Positions 43,501 to 56,222 of a DNA stretch of 64,000 bases are shown here, one piece after another. Origin of the DNA: Physella acuta (taxonomy: Eukaryota; Mollusca; Gastropoda; Physidae); the NCBI RefSeq assembly GCF_028476545.1, contig NW_026732303.1:98489-162488 (forward strand), given 5' to 3'. Position 1 is the stretch's first letter. Every line of letters begins with the position of its first letter. The position numbers were made by a program, and so were the translations under genes. A model generated the notes under the pieces. That model was not told the DNA's origin and made no database searches. It saw only the letters and a program-made list of their open reading frames with translations.

Positions 43501-46500
43501 AAGCCTTAACCAAGTGTATAGTTTGTACACAATACCTGAGATTCAGTTCTGTGAGTAATTGTGGAGCCTGTAGCTGTAACAGGCAAGCTTTTGCTTGCTC
43601 TACATAGAACACATCAGCGGTTAAAGGGGTTGGGTTTCTGAAGAAAAAAGAAAACAACATGCAACATTAAAACCAGAATTATTGAATAAAGGAATGATTG
43701 CTTTTCTTAAATAAACCGGTAGTGATCTCCCCTAAACTTTCTCGAATATTCTTATATAAAACAACAGGGGATGGTAACTGGGGATATAGTTATGATTTTT
43801 ACAAGCTTTTATTTAACTCACTTCCTCTGTCGTCAGTCTGTCGTCAGTCTGTCTAGACGGAAACGCAGGAGTGAAAATTCGGACAGTTCTACTTGACCGA
43901 CACGATTCACAGTTGGCACGTGGGTCAAGACATGAAGACAATGCAATCTGAAACTAAATTTGACTTAATTGGATGCCTAATTGATTTTTTATGAATTAAT
44001 TAAAATTTGGACCGAATTAGTAGGCATGTCTAGCCAACCACACCACACGCGTCATCAATAGCTGCGCCATCACGACCACGTAATGGCTGCGTTCAAAAAC
44101 CATTGCGCGCCTACTGAACGTGATATTCAGTAGGCGCGCAATGGTTTTTAGTCATGTAACTCTATTGTAGATAAAACATGTAAAGTACTGAAAAAAAAAT
44201 TCATAAAAAACGTTTTAATAAGAAGCTTTTATGTAATGATGCACTAAAAAGTAGAAAATAAATTATAGACTACTATTTAAATAACTATAAAGAAAAGCGT
44301 GGGTGTCTTCCTTAACATTAGTAAAGGTATCCAATAGATACTAAAGTGACCCACGCTTTTCTTTATAGTTATTTAAATAGTAGTCTATAATTTATTTTCT
44401 ACTTTTTAGTGCATCATTACATAAAAGCTTGTTATTAAAACGTTTTTTATGAATTTTTTTTACAAGCTTTTATTTAACTCACTTCCTCTGTCGTCAGTCG
44501 TCAGTCGTCAGTCTAGACGGAAACGCAGAAGTGAAAATTCGGACAGTTCTACTTGACCGATACGATTCAAAGTTAGCACGTGGGTCAAGACATGAAGACA
44601 ATGCAATCTGAAACTAAATTTGACTTAATTGGATGCCTAATTGATTTTTTATGAATTAATTAAAATTTGGACCGAATTAGTAGGCATGTCTAGCCAACCA
44701 CACCACACGCGTCATCACCTTCAATAGCTTCAATGGCTGCGTTCAAAAACCATTGCGCGCCTACTGAACGTGATGTTCAGTAGGCGCGCAATGGTTTTTA
44801 GTCATGTAACTCTATTGTAAATAAAACATGTAAAGTACTGAAAAAAATGCATACAAAACGTTTTAATAACAAGCTTTTATGTAATGATGCACTAAAAAGT
44901 AGAAAATAAATTATAGACTACTATTTAAATAACTATAAAGAAAAGCGTAGGTGTCTTCCTTAACATTAGTAAAGGTATCCAATAGATACTAAAGTGACCC
45001 ACGCTTTTCTTTATAGTTATTTAAATAGTAGTCTATAATTTATTTTCTACTTTTTAGTGCATCATTACATAAAAGCTTGTTATTAAAACGTTTTTTATGC
45101 ATTTTTTAAAATCCATTTTAAATACTTAAACTTTTAAAAATAGAATAGAATCTCAGTAAAAAACAATTGCGCACCAAGCGAACGCCTAATAAAGGTGTGT
45201 ATAATAGTGCGCAATAGTATTAGTACTTAATAAATTTACATTAGTTTTTTGAGAAATCGGAAGTAGCGTAAATTACTACTTCCGGTCAACGGAAGCTACT
45301 CAAAATTTAACATAAGGTAGAGAATTAGATCTTATACTTACTTGTGGAATTTCATTTATCTATCTGAAATAGTACTCAAGTTATAGGCTTTTGAAAAATT
45401 CAAAGTAGAAAAAGTACCACTTCCGGTTATTGGAAATCGCTCAAAAGTTGATACGGATCTACGATTTTGATAAAATACTTATATGTGAAATTTCATCAAC
45501 CTAGCTGTAACGGTACTCAAGTTATCGTGTTTACACACGGACACACACACACACAGACATACGGACAGAATTGCAAAGCCCAGTTTTTCAGAGTGGATTA
45601 CGCATAAAACCTCTTAGTTTTGATAAATCTGGATTGATAATTTTTGCCCGATTAAAATAAGTCCTCTAAACTTCGGATGTGATGAAGGACTGAGGTGTAA
45701 TACGGTGAAAGATGTTAAAATTTCAAGTGATTTTTGTGCACGATTACAATACTTTCTCTATACTTCGTATATACGAGAAAGTAAAAACAAAACAATCATT
45801 CTCAGGGAAAAAAATAACACAACACAAAAAAATTCAATTAAAAAAATAGGTATGAGTATTTATCATGCAGCACATGAATTATGGAATAAACTTTACAAGT
45901 GACTCTACTTACAGTGTTGAGAGTTTGATGGTTTCTAACAAACAACAGAACAGACCATGTTTCTGTGGAGGGTGATCATTTAAAATGTTAATAAAACTCA
46001 CATTATCTTATCTAATTAACTAATTAATAAAAAAAAAACCCTGACAGTCTCCCCCCCCCCCCCCCCCCCATATTCATTATCTCTTTTGGAACAGGACAGC
46101 ATTCAAATTTAATATTGCATATGATAGGTTCCATGACAAATGATCTCAGTCAAAATATCCTAGACAAAATATCTCACGGACAAATGATCTCAGACACAAG
46201 ATATAAATATGTAGACCTTGTACTCCATTAAACACCACCTCGGTTACTAGGAATATTCTTGGTTAACTGAGCTCAACGATCACTACAGATATGTAACCAG
46301 ATTAATGAGAGCAAACTTAAAATTAACCCCACTGATATTGTAGAGGATAGACTTTATTTAAAACATATAAACAAATTAATTTTCTCTAGCAAAAGTTTGA
46401 AAAATAAATGATCAACTTTTAAAATGTGAACACAAGTATTAAAACAAGTGCAACTATGAAAACTTACGAGGCCAACAACAAGCAGACACCACCTAGAGTT

Positions 46501-49500
46501 AGGCTCGGAGTAGCCGAAGCTGTTGTTGATCTCCGCGATGTCGCTACAAAACCTGGTGGGGTACACCTCTCTCCAGGCCACAAAGTGAGCAACACTAGAG
46601 CGGGACGTCACGTCCAGTATACCCAGATGTTGCAGGTACACGTACACATCGCGTAAATCCTGGGGGGATAGGTGGCTACAGACGAGGTGACCAGAGTAGA
46701 TGTAAGCTGACCCGAGGATGTTGTACTGGCGCCGACAGCCATAGTAGCACTCAGACTAAAAATGGATGAAAGAATATTCATTGATAAAAATATACATATT
46801 ATTTTTATAGCGATTTCTTGATATAAATGATTATGTTCATAATTCTTAATGAACAAAAGGATTCACAAAAAAAATTAGTGAATTTACTTCATTTATTTTG
46901 GAACTTAACTATTTAAGAGACATGTTAATATAACAGATAGTTATAACATAACTGACACATAATCTTAGCAAAATCTAAGTTTATATTTTAAATTGCATTT
47001 AGTTATACAACTGGAAAATGTATGAAGTTAATGATAATATGTTTAAAAATAATGTTTCTTCTTTTAAGAAATAAGCAACTACAATTTAATGGTCTAATAT
47101 AACTTACCATATTTGCAAAATCAGAAGATTCAAATTCATTCATAATCTTTTCAAAAACTATCTGTTTAAAATAGAAAGAAATGCTTTCATTCACTGTATG
47201 CTTTATATGAAAATGTAAGTTATTAAAAATAAAATTTATATTCAGTGAAGTTATGAATAACAATTTTAAAGATATACCACTTCACTAGCTATCTAAACAA
47301 ACTTACTGAGCTGATAAATTTAAAGATATAACACTCCACTATGTACTTAAATAAACTTACTGTTCCTATAAATTTAAAGATATACCAATCCAATAGTTAT
47401 CTAAACAAACTTACTGTTCTGATAAGTTTAAAGATATCCCACTCCATTATGTATCTAAACAAACTTACTGTTCCTATAAGTTGAAAGATACCACACCACT
47501 AGCTATCTAAACAAACTTACAGTTCTGATAAGTTTTATAATATACCACTTTACTATGTATCTAAACAAACTTATTGTTCTGATAAATTTAAAGATATCCC
47601 ACTCCACTAGCTATCTAAACAAACTTACTGTTCTGATAAATTTAAAGATATCCCACTCCACTAGCTATCTAAACAAACTTACTGTTCTGATAAATTTAAA
47701 GATATACCTCTCCACTAGCTATCTAAACAAACTTATTGTTCTGATAAATTTAAAGATATCCCACTCCTCTAGCTATCTAAACAAACTTACTGTTCCAATA
47801 AATTTAAAGATATACCACTCTACTAGCTATCTAAACAAACTTACTGATAAGTCATCAGTGAGACCTAAAGACGGCACATGCTGTGAGTGTCTGATAAAGG
47901 GAGAAGCCTCCACACTCAACTTTTGCTTGAACACTGACCCAGCTGACAGGGAGGCAGATGACAAGGTTGCCTGCAACACTTGCCGAAACAGGTACGTGAG
48001 AACTGCGTCAAGGAAGGCAGTGTGTGATTTATTGCAGAAAACTGACTCAAGCGTGCCAAATAGCAGTCTAAAAAATCTGGCATACTCATTTAACAGGGTA
48101 TTGAGTTGGGATATTGAAATACTGAAATAGAAAATGTTACAGTTAAAACAGTGCACATGATTTGTTTAAAGCTGTGTCAATAATAATCATAAAATATTTT
48201 ACAAACAACTTACATTGAAGCAGGCATGGCAAAGACTAGAATATCACTACATTCTTGGAGATAGGCTACATTCATTCTCTGTTTATCAACCATCAAAACA
48301 GTGCTAAAAAATAAATTGAAAATGAATAACAAATCAAAAATTTAAATTAACATTCCATTATGTACAATACAATTGGACTACAATATTTTAGATTATTTGA
48401 TAAAAAAAAACTTAAAGCGAAAATATTATTTAAAAATATTTCCAACCCTGATTTTTGTTTCTTAGATGTTAAGCTTACTTTTTGATAGAATTTGTCTTAT
48501 TGATGTCTTTAATCAAATGTGCTAGTGTGTAGAACATGCCTTGCAGTTGATGAAGACAGTTCTTCTCAGAGGGAAAGCTGTACGCTAAACCATCCTGTTC
48601 ATTAAACAGATATTTGAATTACAATTTATTATTTAAATAGTAAAAAAAAAAGCATTCCTCTTCATAAAAAAGTATATATATTGGAAAAAACTTTTTATAA
48701 TTTTAAAATCACTTAAAATTTTGTTTTTATAGAGCCACAAGATTAGAGTCAATAAACCAGTTGATTCTTTATAGCAGACATTCACACAAGTTAAACTTTT
48801 ATCTCAAATTCCAAACAACTTATGCAAACATAACTCTTAAGTGCTTAGGAAAGCTTTATTACTATGTGAGAAAAGAATAACAAATAAATCCTAAAATAAG
48901 GTAATTTTAAATTTTCTATTACAATTAACTACAAGTAGAAACATTGTTCAAATAATCAATAATGCTTTGACATTGATTTGATCAATGTTAGTGTGTAATT
49001 TACTTTGTTTGAGTTATAACAATTGAACGTTCCCACACTTTAGAAATGAATAAGACTTTGTTTTCACGTGGCACCTTTATCTCCTTCATTTATCTTTCCC
49101 CTGTCAATCCCACAAGCACCTTTCATATACTCCCACATTAATCTTAATCCACCTTAATCCCCTGGGGCTAGGGTAACAACCTTACCTTGGTGTTGGTGGG
49201 ATCATCAGGACTGACACCCTCCAGGGATATATACATAGCCGCCATGTTATCCAGAACCAGCTGGTCATGAGAATCTGAGGTCAGTATGTGAACCAGGCCT
49301 TCAAAGTCAACCGTCGAGTTTTCAGGTTTCAATGACTTCAGAGTCAGCCTCACCTGTTGGTTTAGTTCAAAGCAAGTGGTTAGAGCAATTGTACATCCAA
49401 ACAACTTTAAAACAAAAACACTCTAGAAATTATACAACATAAATAAATCACTATACATAAATAAATAGAATAATTTAAAAAAAAAAATGTATCAGTTTCA

Positions 49501-51152
49501 TAAAAAAAAAATTAATATAGGCCTAATTGTAATTAGAAAGTATAAAAAGGAATTTTTTTTAATAAACTAAAGAGACTACTGTGTCAACGTACCTTTCTAA
49601 GCTTACACAAACTAGAGAGTAATGTGTCCATATTGTACCAAGTAAGTTCTTGTCCGTTAATGCTATGCAACCAGCTACCTACAGTTTACAAGAACAACAA
49701 AAAAAAATCTCTTAAAAATCAGGAACATTTTGAAAAAATATAAAATGGTGAAAGGTGATCAGGTTGGAGAAAAATGACTAAAAATAACTTAGATAACAAA
49801 TGGCTAGTATTTCTGATTTATAAATTTAATGGCATAGAAATTACTATTCAGTGTTATGTATGCAACAGATATCCACTGGATCAAAGATAATGACAATAAA
49901 TAAAATTTACATATGATTAGCATTATATGTAAATCTTTAATAAACCCTTGGGGGGATTTTTTATACCAGTATCTGAGAATAGAATCTTCTTTAAAAAGGG
50001 GTGTTAGATTACAGGTAAACTAAATACACACATGGCTTGCTAATGATAATGCTTACCCTGTCCCTAACCCTAACCCTAGTCCAACCAAATGCCTAACCTT
50101 TACTTCTAACCATAAAACTAGTAGAGATTACAATACTACTAACAAACTAACACATCTATTTTCGAAAGAGTCTGTTATGGGATATCAGTATCCTCAACAA
50201 TCCAATACTTGTTTTGTAACATATAAAAATTAAAGCAGCAATTTAAAAATACTTACCCACAATGGCCTCTGAGCTTAAGGCACTATCACAATCAGATGTC
50301 AAGGCCTTGACTATCACTTCTGGACTTTGATTCCTCCCCATGATGTGGCTGTCCTCATTACACGTGGGAATAATTCCAAGAATCTGCTCACACAAAACAG
50401 CCCCTGTTGCACTATGGCAACTCTGTAATGGTTCTCTGCTTTTTAATGCATTCACCTTAACATCAACATTCACTGTTTTCCAATCAATGAAACTGTCATG
50501 TCTCTTTTTAGTACTCAAACTTAATCCTCCAGAAGGTTTACTTTTTAATTTGCTATTTCTAGTCAACTCAGGTCTAGGTAATAATTTACCATCATTAAAA
50601 TTGTTTATTCCAAAGGAAGACCTAGAGTTTGTTGAGATGCTGCTAGTTTTACTGGATCTAAGATCTGATTTGTTTAAAAATATTCCATCGTCGCAAGCCT
50701 CTTCATTAGAGAGAGATTTAACAGAAGAGTCGAAGGCTTTACGTTTTGATGAAAAAAAGTCTTGATGTCTCCCTTTTTCATGGGCTTCTGAATGGGAGAA
50801 AACTGACGAAACAGATGACAGTGATATTCTGGGGCTATTATAACGTGTGTTTCCACTTTTGGGATGGTGAATGTTGCTAAATTCATTTTTTATTACTGCC
50901 TCAGGCTTAAAAACATTCATGCAAGAGTGTTCAGATGTGTTTAGGTCCTGATCAGAGGAGTATCCCGTATCCTCACTGTTACATCCAATTCCCAACGCAA
51001 GGCTGCTAACAGATCCACCATCACCACTGCTTAGGCGAAGAAGTTTTGTCTCTAGCCCCGCAGGCAGCTCTAGGTGAAAGATTTCTCCATTCTCTCTAGC
51101 CGAGGTCAACCACAGTGGGGGCCGCTTTGAAAGAGATGGCCTAGCTATTAAA
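40522..51152 (-). CDS. INTU: protein inturned (CPLANE ciliogenesis/planar polarity effector)
   Basis: 15 minus-strand GT-AG exons in order: 51152-50257, 49678-49593, 49353-49186, 48594-48479, 48303-48214, 48121-47845, 47161-47108, 46755-46468, 45962-45913, 43637-43536, 43259-43043, 42388-42285, 41915-41735, 41319-41156, 40618-40522 (stop TAG). Phases agree throughout, giving about 960 codons (human INTU is 942); only a short N-terminal exon is missing. The N-terminal match is PPLWLTSARENGEIFHLEL. After a Ser-rich, probably disordered stretch comes a PDZ-like segment (about 280-380, GSWLHSINGQELTWYNMDTL), then longin-type regions: DGLAYSFPSEKNCLHQLQGM, SDFANMSECYYGCRRQYNIL, HFVAWREVYP, WCLLVVGLKHGLFCCLLE. 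The C-terminus is EHGILLTFNP...YWVVGRRLKRP...FVCFYASASQ. INTU pairs with FUZ and WDPCP in CPLANE at the basal body and, with FUZ, acts on Rab23. These sequence matches are from memory of the family. Confidence 0.92.
41365..41575 (+). mobile_element. SINE B, head-truncated, in an INTU intron
   Basis: GGTCGAATCCGGGTTCAAAC, GATGGTTACCTAAGTCATG, GGTGGCTGGGCATAGTGCTG and GGTGAACTCTACTTCTTGCC match the family. Confidence 0.75.
42462..42735 (+). mobile_element. SINE B, most complete copy, in an INTU intron
   Basis: The tRNA-like head is clear: GGGGATGGAGTGGTTTACGG, TAGAGCGTCAGACTGCTAAC and the box-B-like AAGTTCAAATC. The body and the CTCTACTTCATCTAACCCC end follow. Confidence 0.8.
43796..45110. mobile_element. 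hairpin repeat P: two tandem units of about 661 bp
   Basis: The units begin near 43796 and 44457 and are nearly identical. Each starts ACAAGCTTTTATTTAAC. Each holds a small perfect-arm hairpin (CCATTGCGCGCCTACTGAA / TTCAGTAGGCGCGCAATGG) and a large one of about 105-bp arms (44205-44305 with 44345-44450; repeated in unit 2) around a 40-bp loop containing GTAAAGGTATCCAATAGATA. Ends like AAGCTTTTAT recur inverted. No coding sequence. It lies in the INTU intron between 43637 and 45913. Class unknown, foldback-like. Confidence 0.75.
45240..45790. mobile_element. unclassified non-autonomous repeat
   Basis: Two related sub-units of about 135 bp (from 45253 and 45388) share CGGAAGTAG/ACTTCCGGT, GTGAAATTTCAT and GGTACTCAAGTTAT. 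An ACACACGGACACACAC...CATACGGACAG stretch follows. A near-palindrome ACTTTCTC...CGAGAAAGT lies at about 45751-45782. This looks like the decayed end of a transposable element. Confidence 0.5.
47285..47844 (-). repeat. 54-bp minisatellite of INTU splice donors
   Basis: Ten units of 54 bp. On the minus strand each carries ACAGTAAGTTTGTTTAGATA, the same sequence as the true donor at the end of the exon 48121-47845 (TATCA/GTAAGTTTG). The array fills about four fifths of the 683-bp intron. Three units carry AATAAGT or TGTAAGT variants instead of the strong CAGTAAGT. Confidence 0.9.
50040..50110. repeat. short telomere-like CCCTAA stretch
   Basis: TGTCCCTAACCCTAACCCTA is a short block of the vertebrate/mollusc-type telomere hexamer (TTAGGG on the other strand), with degenerate edges. 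Confidence 0.6.
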
Positions 51153-51519
51153 CTGTTGAGACAAAAAAATTTGAAACTAATTTACAAAATATCTAGATCT
51201 ACAAATAAAACATTTTAAACTACAATCATAAATTTAAGAATAATTAAACCACAATTGTGATAGATCTACTAAATATCAATATAGCCATATTGCAGGGATT
51301 TAAGGTTTGAGAAAATTTAAGTAAGTCAATACAATTACAATGCATCCATAAAGTCAGTTTAAAGACATCTGCCCAGCATACTATCAAAGGGAATATCAAA
51401 TATTAAAAATTTTCTGACAGTAAAAAGTTGAATGTGTATTACATTAGAACAGATGTAATGTATAGGCCTATTTGTAATTATTATTTTGGATTACTATGAT
51501 ATGGGACATCCATAAATCT

Positions 51520-51680
51520 CTTTTTTTATATTGACTTTATTAATCTTTTAATTAAATGTTAATGACTAATCTAATTAGATTAAAAATTAGATATTGTTGC
51601 ATTGTCATTATAGACATACATTTCTGAAACATATCTGGAAAGTTTTAACAAAAGCGCTGCATCAAAAGTGGTTCAACATA
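51520..51680 (+). repeat. dispersed repeat R, copy 2
   Basis: It shares ATTAGATATTGTTGCATTG, AACATATCTGGAAAGTTTT and GCATCAAAAGTGG with 17850-18010. Confidence 0.55.
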
Positions 51681-53044
51681 GAGTTCAAAATTAATTTGAC
51701 ACAAACAAAAATATTTATCAGATATAGGCCCTAAGCTTTTTTATACTCAATTGGATCTGAGCCTACAAGCTATAATTATGAATGATGGTCCTGAAACTGA
51801 CAGATTTTTTTTTTCATTAGGCCTGGTAAAAATACTGGTAGTAGTGGTAGGGCCTACATCTATATTCTAGTCTAAAGGCCTAATTATTATTCGAATTATT
51901 ATAGCCAAATAAAGCTTGTATTCATAGAAAAATTGTTAGGTTGTTTGCCTCTGTAAATTCTTACAACTTAAATAGTATCTAGACTAGATCTAGATTTGTT
52001 TTCTTATTTTCTTCAGCTTTATTTTGAACTTTGTGTAAGACAAAGTGGACTAAAAATAAAGTATGTTTTGGCTTGTGTCAATAAAAATGATCTGGCTCTA
52101 GCTAGATCTAGTAGTAGTAGCTAGCTAGCGCTGATGTCAAAACATTAAGGCAAAAATTAAAAGAACAAGATATTATGAGACAAAAAGACTATTATAAATC
52201 TCGAGTTCTAGAACAATGAAAAAAATGAGATTTGGGCAAAGATTAAAGAGGCTACCTCTCTATAATTAAAGAGAAAGTATTAGAATATTTCGCTAGATCT
52301 ATCCTTCTGACGGTTTGCTTAGATCTATTATTCTATATCTTGGGTTTGCTTTAAACTTTGCCAGATCATTTTGTTCAAAAGTTGCCAGACACACTTCACA
52401 ATGAATCGAATGTCACTAATTCGAGTCTTTAGTTGTTTAGTCTACTTAAAAAGTAGCCCAGTCATTATTGTGCTATCGTAGATCTATCTTAAAATTTTAA
52501 CACTTTAGACATTTTTTTTCCCTTTAAAATGCTGAGGTTTAATAATAACATCAGCTTAGACAAAATAGAATCCTAAATATAGAAAATTAGGTTGTACTAA
52601 ATACCAATTTGATCGGAGATATGGGTCTAATTTCTTATTTTTATTTAGAACCTGTAGTGAAACGAATATAGATCTAGTTATGTAGGCTATTGCTATACAG
52701 TACATTATTTATTTCGAAAAAAAACTGTGGCTCCTGTTAGAAAAGAAACCGTTTCATTAAAAAAATAGATCTAGCCCTAATTGTAATTGGAAAGTAAATA
52801 TATTTTTAAACATTCAGATCTACAAGGCTTATAATTTTTTATCATAAGAAAATAACAGGTATTCCCATATTCTTTCAGTAAAAAATTAGGCTACATAAAT
52901 CTCAACAGACAAAAGCCGATTACAAATAAACCGTAGTATATTACATGTCCTTTCAGTTATCAAGCTGCCAACATTTTAAATTGCCTGGCATAAAAACGCG
53001 TCCCTACTCAAATTACCGCTATCCAGATAAAAAGAAAAACAAAT

Positions 53045-53158
53045 ATGGATCACACAAAAAAGGTATGTGGAGAGTGTGAACAAGCTAAGCCGACACACTT
53101 CAACGCTGGAACATTATTACAAACCAAGGACGTACGACGAGTAATGTTTTATACTTGA
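53045..53158 (+). other. possible scrap of a Ty3/gypsy integrase zinc-binding region
   Basis: A 37-codon open stretch has the pattern C-x2-C-x4-KP (KVCGECEQAKPTHF), which resembles the end of the gypsy integrase HHCC domain. No other part of such an element is visible nearby, so this may be chance. Confidence 0.2.
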
Positions 53159-53667
53159 AATGAATTTATTTTCAATCAAATCCAATTGAATTATGGGATT
53201 CGATTAGATTGATTAAAATTTCGTTAGAAAACGTAAACATGTTTTCAATAAGGGGAGATTTTTTTTATCCGGGTCTTTTTCTTTCGATTGACTCGCGGCC
53301 AAAGACGTCAGAGCTTGTCACTTTTATTAACGGCATTTAAAAAGTAGGTCGTAAGTTCAATATAGACAATTTGAAAGGTTATTCAGTTAATTAAAAATAA
53401 CATTTGACAGCCTGGGCCAATAAAAAAAAGAAACGGCACAAATACGGCAGAGGACGGCATTAACATTTTAATAAAAAGCTACATGATTATTGAGTTTGTA
53501 CATAAACTTTCTGGTCTAAACTTTCTGGTTTGTACTTCCTGATAAGTTTCGCGTGATAAAATAAATATTATTGGTACTTTTCCGCAACGGAAAATAAATG
53601 AGTTTCCTGGACTCGTTTCAAGTTTTGACGCAACATTAGGTGGTAGGTTTTATTGGTGGTGATATGG

Positions 53668-53818
53668 CAAGTGTTTCTTTCAGATATTTTTATCCGGAGG
53701 TGGGTGGGTGGGAAACAGGCACGTGAAACTTTTGGGGATGGGACACACCAAAATTTCCGGGGAGACAGGGGACACTGCTTAAAGAGCACTATCACCCCCC
53801 CCCCCCCGAAGAGGCGCC
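53668..53818 (+). mobile_element. G-run MITE, degenerate copy
   Basis: AAGTGTTTCTTTCAGATATT and TTTATCCGG at the left, GACACTGCTTAAAG in the middle and a C run with GAAGAGGCGCC at the right follow the family order. The outermost right end is lost. Confidence 0.6.
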
Positions 53819-54639
53819 TTAATTATTATCAGTAAAACAAAACAAAAACATGTAAATTATCTGCATCTTTAACCAAGAACAGTTGACGGCCTTCAAGTTA
53901 GAGCAAGTGGTTTTGTTTGCCGATAAATGATGGGCTTCTATTCTAGATAGCGGAAAAGCGCTGTTACTTAAGCTTTTTTAGCGAGTGAAAAGCTTTCTTC
54001 GAGCGTTTCCGTAAACTTTAAAAAAAAAAATGAATCCTTTTAGTATGCTATTCAGCAGACGGCAACACGGTCGTCAGCCGCGCTATCATTCATAACGTCA
54101 CATCCATCAGATGTCGCCTGACACACTCTATATTCAGCCCCCCCCCCCCCTCCCTCCCGCTACATACTTCACTTGCACCGGTTCAACTTTCTAAATTTTG
54201 AATTTGAAAACACCCGCAGGGTCTTCGCATTCCATCTCTACTGAGTCGGCCTTCAACAGCACTGTAGTAAGCACGCGATCGATCAAGCCAAACTCAGCAA
54301 GGTGTAAATTGGTGTTGTTACAAAATGTACTGTGGTGCAATGGTAAATGTAATATTAACACTATCAGTTGTAGGTTAAACTAGTATTTAAAATTAAGAAA
54401 AAAAAATTATTAGGTGTCATTTTATCTAGTTTTTGCTATAAAGTTTTTATGGAACTGCGGAGACATACCATTTTTGTAAACTAAAAAATAATAAACATTA
54501 AAGTATAGGTACATTATCTAATTTATTTGTTCAATAACAGTCTTGTACAACACACGTTTTAGGTAGGTTAAATGATTATCCCATTTCTTTGTCTAATAGC
54601 CCTTTCATACAACAAATGGTATAGGTAAACGTAAAGAGC

Positions 54640-54790
54640 ACTTTCGAACTAGGGCAGGTAAAGTAGAGTTTAGTAGAGCCCCAGTTCCAGTCACCTCGGC
54701 ATATGGAGAGATAGTGTGGTCAGCACGGTGCCCAGCCGTCTTTACACGAGTCAGGTACCCAATACAGCTGGGTAGACTCAGGGACATCGT
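54640..54790 (-). mobile_element. SINE B, partial copy
   Basis: Inverted AGGGCAGGTAAAGTAGAGTT, TGTGGTCAGCACGGTGCCCA, GTCAGGTACCCAATACAGC and GACTCAGGGACATC match the family's 3' two thirds. Confidence 0.75.
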
Positions 54791-54944
54791 ACGAAATTGA
54801 GCACAGTATGATGACAAAGCTACATAAAACTATTGTCTGATTTTGAATTCCTTGCTCGCTCGCCACTAAAGCTAAAACACTTTTACTCAAATTGTTTACT
54901 AAATAAATAGCCCACTAAACACAGTCCCTGACTTTATTCATAAC

Positions 54945-55131
54945 CAGTGTTTCATTTTTTCTCCGGAATGGCGACTGAAATTTACGGAGGGAGCGGATAT
55001 TAATAGAATTTGAAGTATATATTTTGTATAAACACATTCTATTTCTTACGGGCGGTGGGTGGGGAGAGTGGAGCGGTTGAAGTGCGATGACCACCCCCCT
55101 CTCCGCAAAGAGATGCCTGAAAGAAACTCTG
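54945..55131 (+). mobile_element. G-run MITE, older copy with target duplication
   Basis: The ends are CAGTGTTTCATTTTTTCTCC and GATGCCTGAAAGAAACTCTG. The flanks TTCATAAC (54937-54944) and TTCATGAC (55132-55139) match at 7 of 8. Its G runs are broken by substitutions, unlike other copies. Confidence 0.8.
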
Positions 55132-55724
55132 TTCATGACTCTAAACATGATCGTACAGCGACACAGATAAACAAAAGCAGCTAATTCAGTAAGACTAGAT
55201 TCTATGTTGTCGTAACTGACTATAAACAAACTAGTGCTGATCTAAGGCCATAGTTTCAGAACCCTTGCAAACAAACAGTTTATGTATTTTAGACAGCTGA
55301 CGTGTCAGACAGTTTACCGTTCTATTAGCGGGTAATACTGGGATACAGAATCCGATTTTGACACTCAAAATACGAAGGCGCTAAAAGCCGTCGTGCCATT
55401 TATTACACAGTGAATTGAGACAGTAACGATTTTATTTCTACAAATCTAATCTACGTTCATACATTACATTTAATGGTAGTTAATGTAGTGCTTTAATAAA
55501 TAAAAATAAATTGTTGTTGTTTTTACTTAAAGTTTGTTTACTTGACATGGGTGGTTGTTGGACAATGTTGGTAGTACAAATGATTGTTTATACGCAAATC
55601 TGACTCAAAATTTGGTTCCAGACTTCAAACCTAGAAAAGCGACGACTTCACAGATTGTAACTTATTGTAGGACCTACTGACCCCATCGTCCCAGTGTTTG
55701 ATCTAATGGACGCTAAAAACTCCA

Positions 55725-55825
55725 TGAGTCCACCCAGTTATGATAAATAATAGAATAGATTTATAACCCAGTTTGTAAAGACGGCTGGGCATAGGGCTGA
55801 CCACACAATCCTTCTTGAGTAAAAA
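55725..55825 (+). mobile_element. SINE B fragment
   Basis: CCATGAGTCCACCCAGTTAT and GGCTGGGCATAGGGCTGACC match the family's middle. Confidence 0.6.
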
Positions 55826-55994
55826 TAAAATATAAACTTAAATTTTTCTGCCTTATAGAATGCCTGGTCCGAAAACGGTATTTGCTTTTTAATTTAAAAA
55901 ACAAACAAACAAATAACGTAGGCCTATTTGGCAAATAATTATCGCTTTATTTTCTCCAAGGGAGAAAACAAAGAAGACATAATTTAAGAACTTG

Positions 55995-56222
55995 GATCGG
56001 CGTTGTCAGGTCGGTAAAGCTAATGGTTTGCTAAACCAAAAAGTCCTGAGTTCGAACCCCCGGACAGATGGGGCTCTTGGTTGGACATAGGTTTTGGAAG
56101 CAAATCCAGAACAAAAAGCAGGCTGGAATCGTAGTCAACGGCCTGTATAGGATAATATGCTGACAAGTAATACTTTATTAAGTTGGACGAAATCCCGCCC
56201 AACATAAGAACGAAGAAGAAGA
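55995..56222 (+). mobile_element. SINE A, internally deleted copy
   Basis: The head GTCAGGTCGGTAAAGCTAAT with box-B-like GAGTTCGAACCC, then GGACAGATGGGGCTCTTG joined directly to GGTTTTGGAAGCAAATCC, and the tail ACATAAGAACGAAGAAGAAG. Confidence 0.8.

Larger units (their letters stand above)
51153..53667. other. INTU 5' intron or upstream region; no exon recognised
   Basis: The exon ending at 51152 begins mid-codon behind a good acceptor, so at least one upstream exon exists. I could not find a credible ATG exon here; it may lie here unrecognised or beyond the window. Repeat R copy 2 is at 51520-51680. Confidence 0.5.

Noticed and set aside
47555-48130. Plus-strand 191-codon open frame
   Set aside because: It runs through the 54-bp minisatellite and the antisense of an INTU exon; the minus strand has the splice sites and family match.
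50340-50765. Plus-strand 141-codon open frame
   Set aside because: It is antisense to the large INTU exon 51152-50257.
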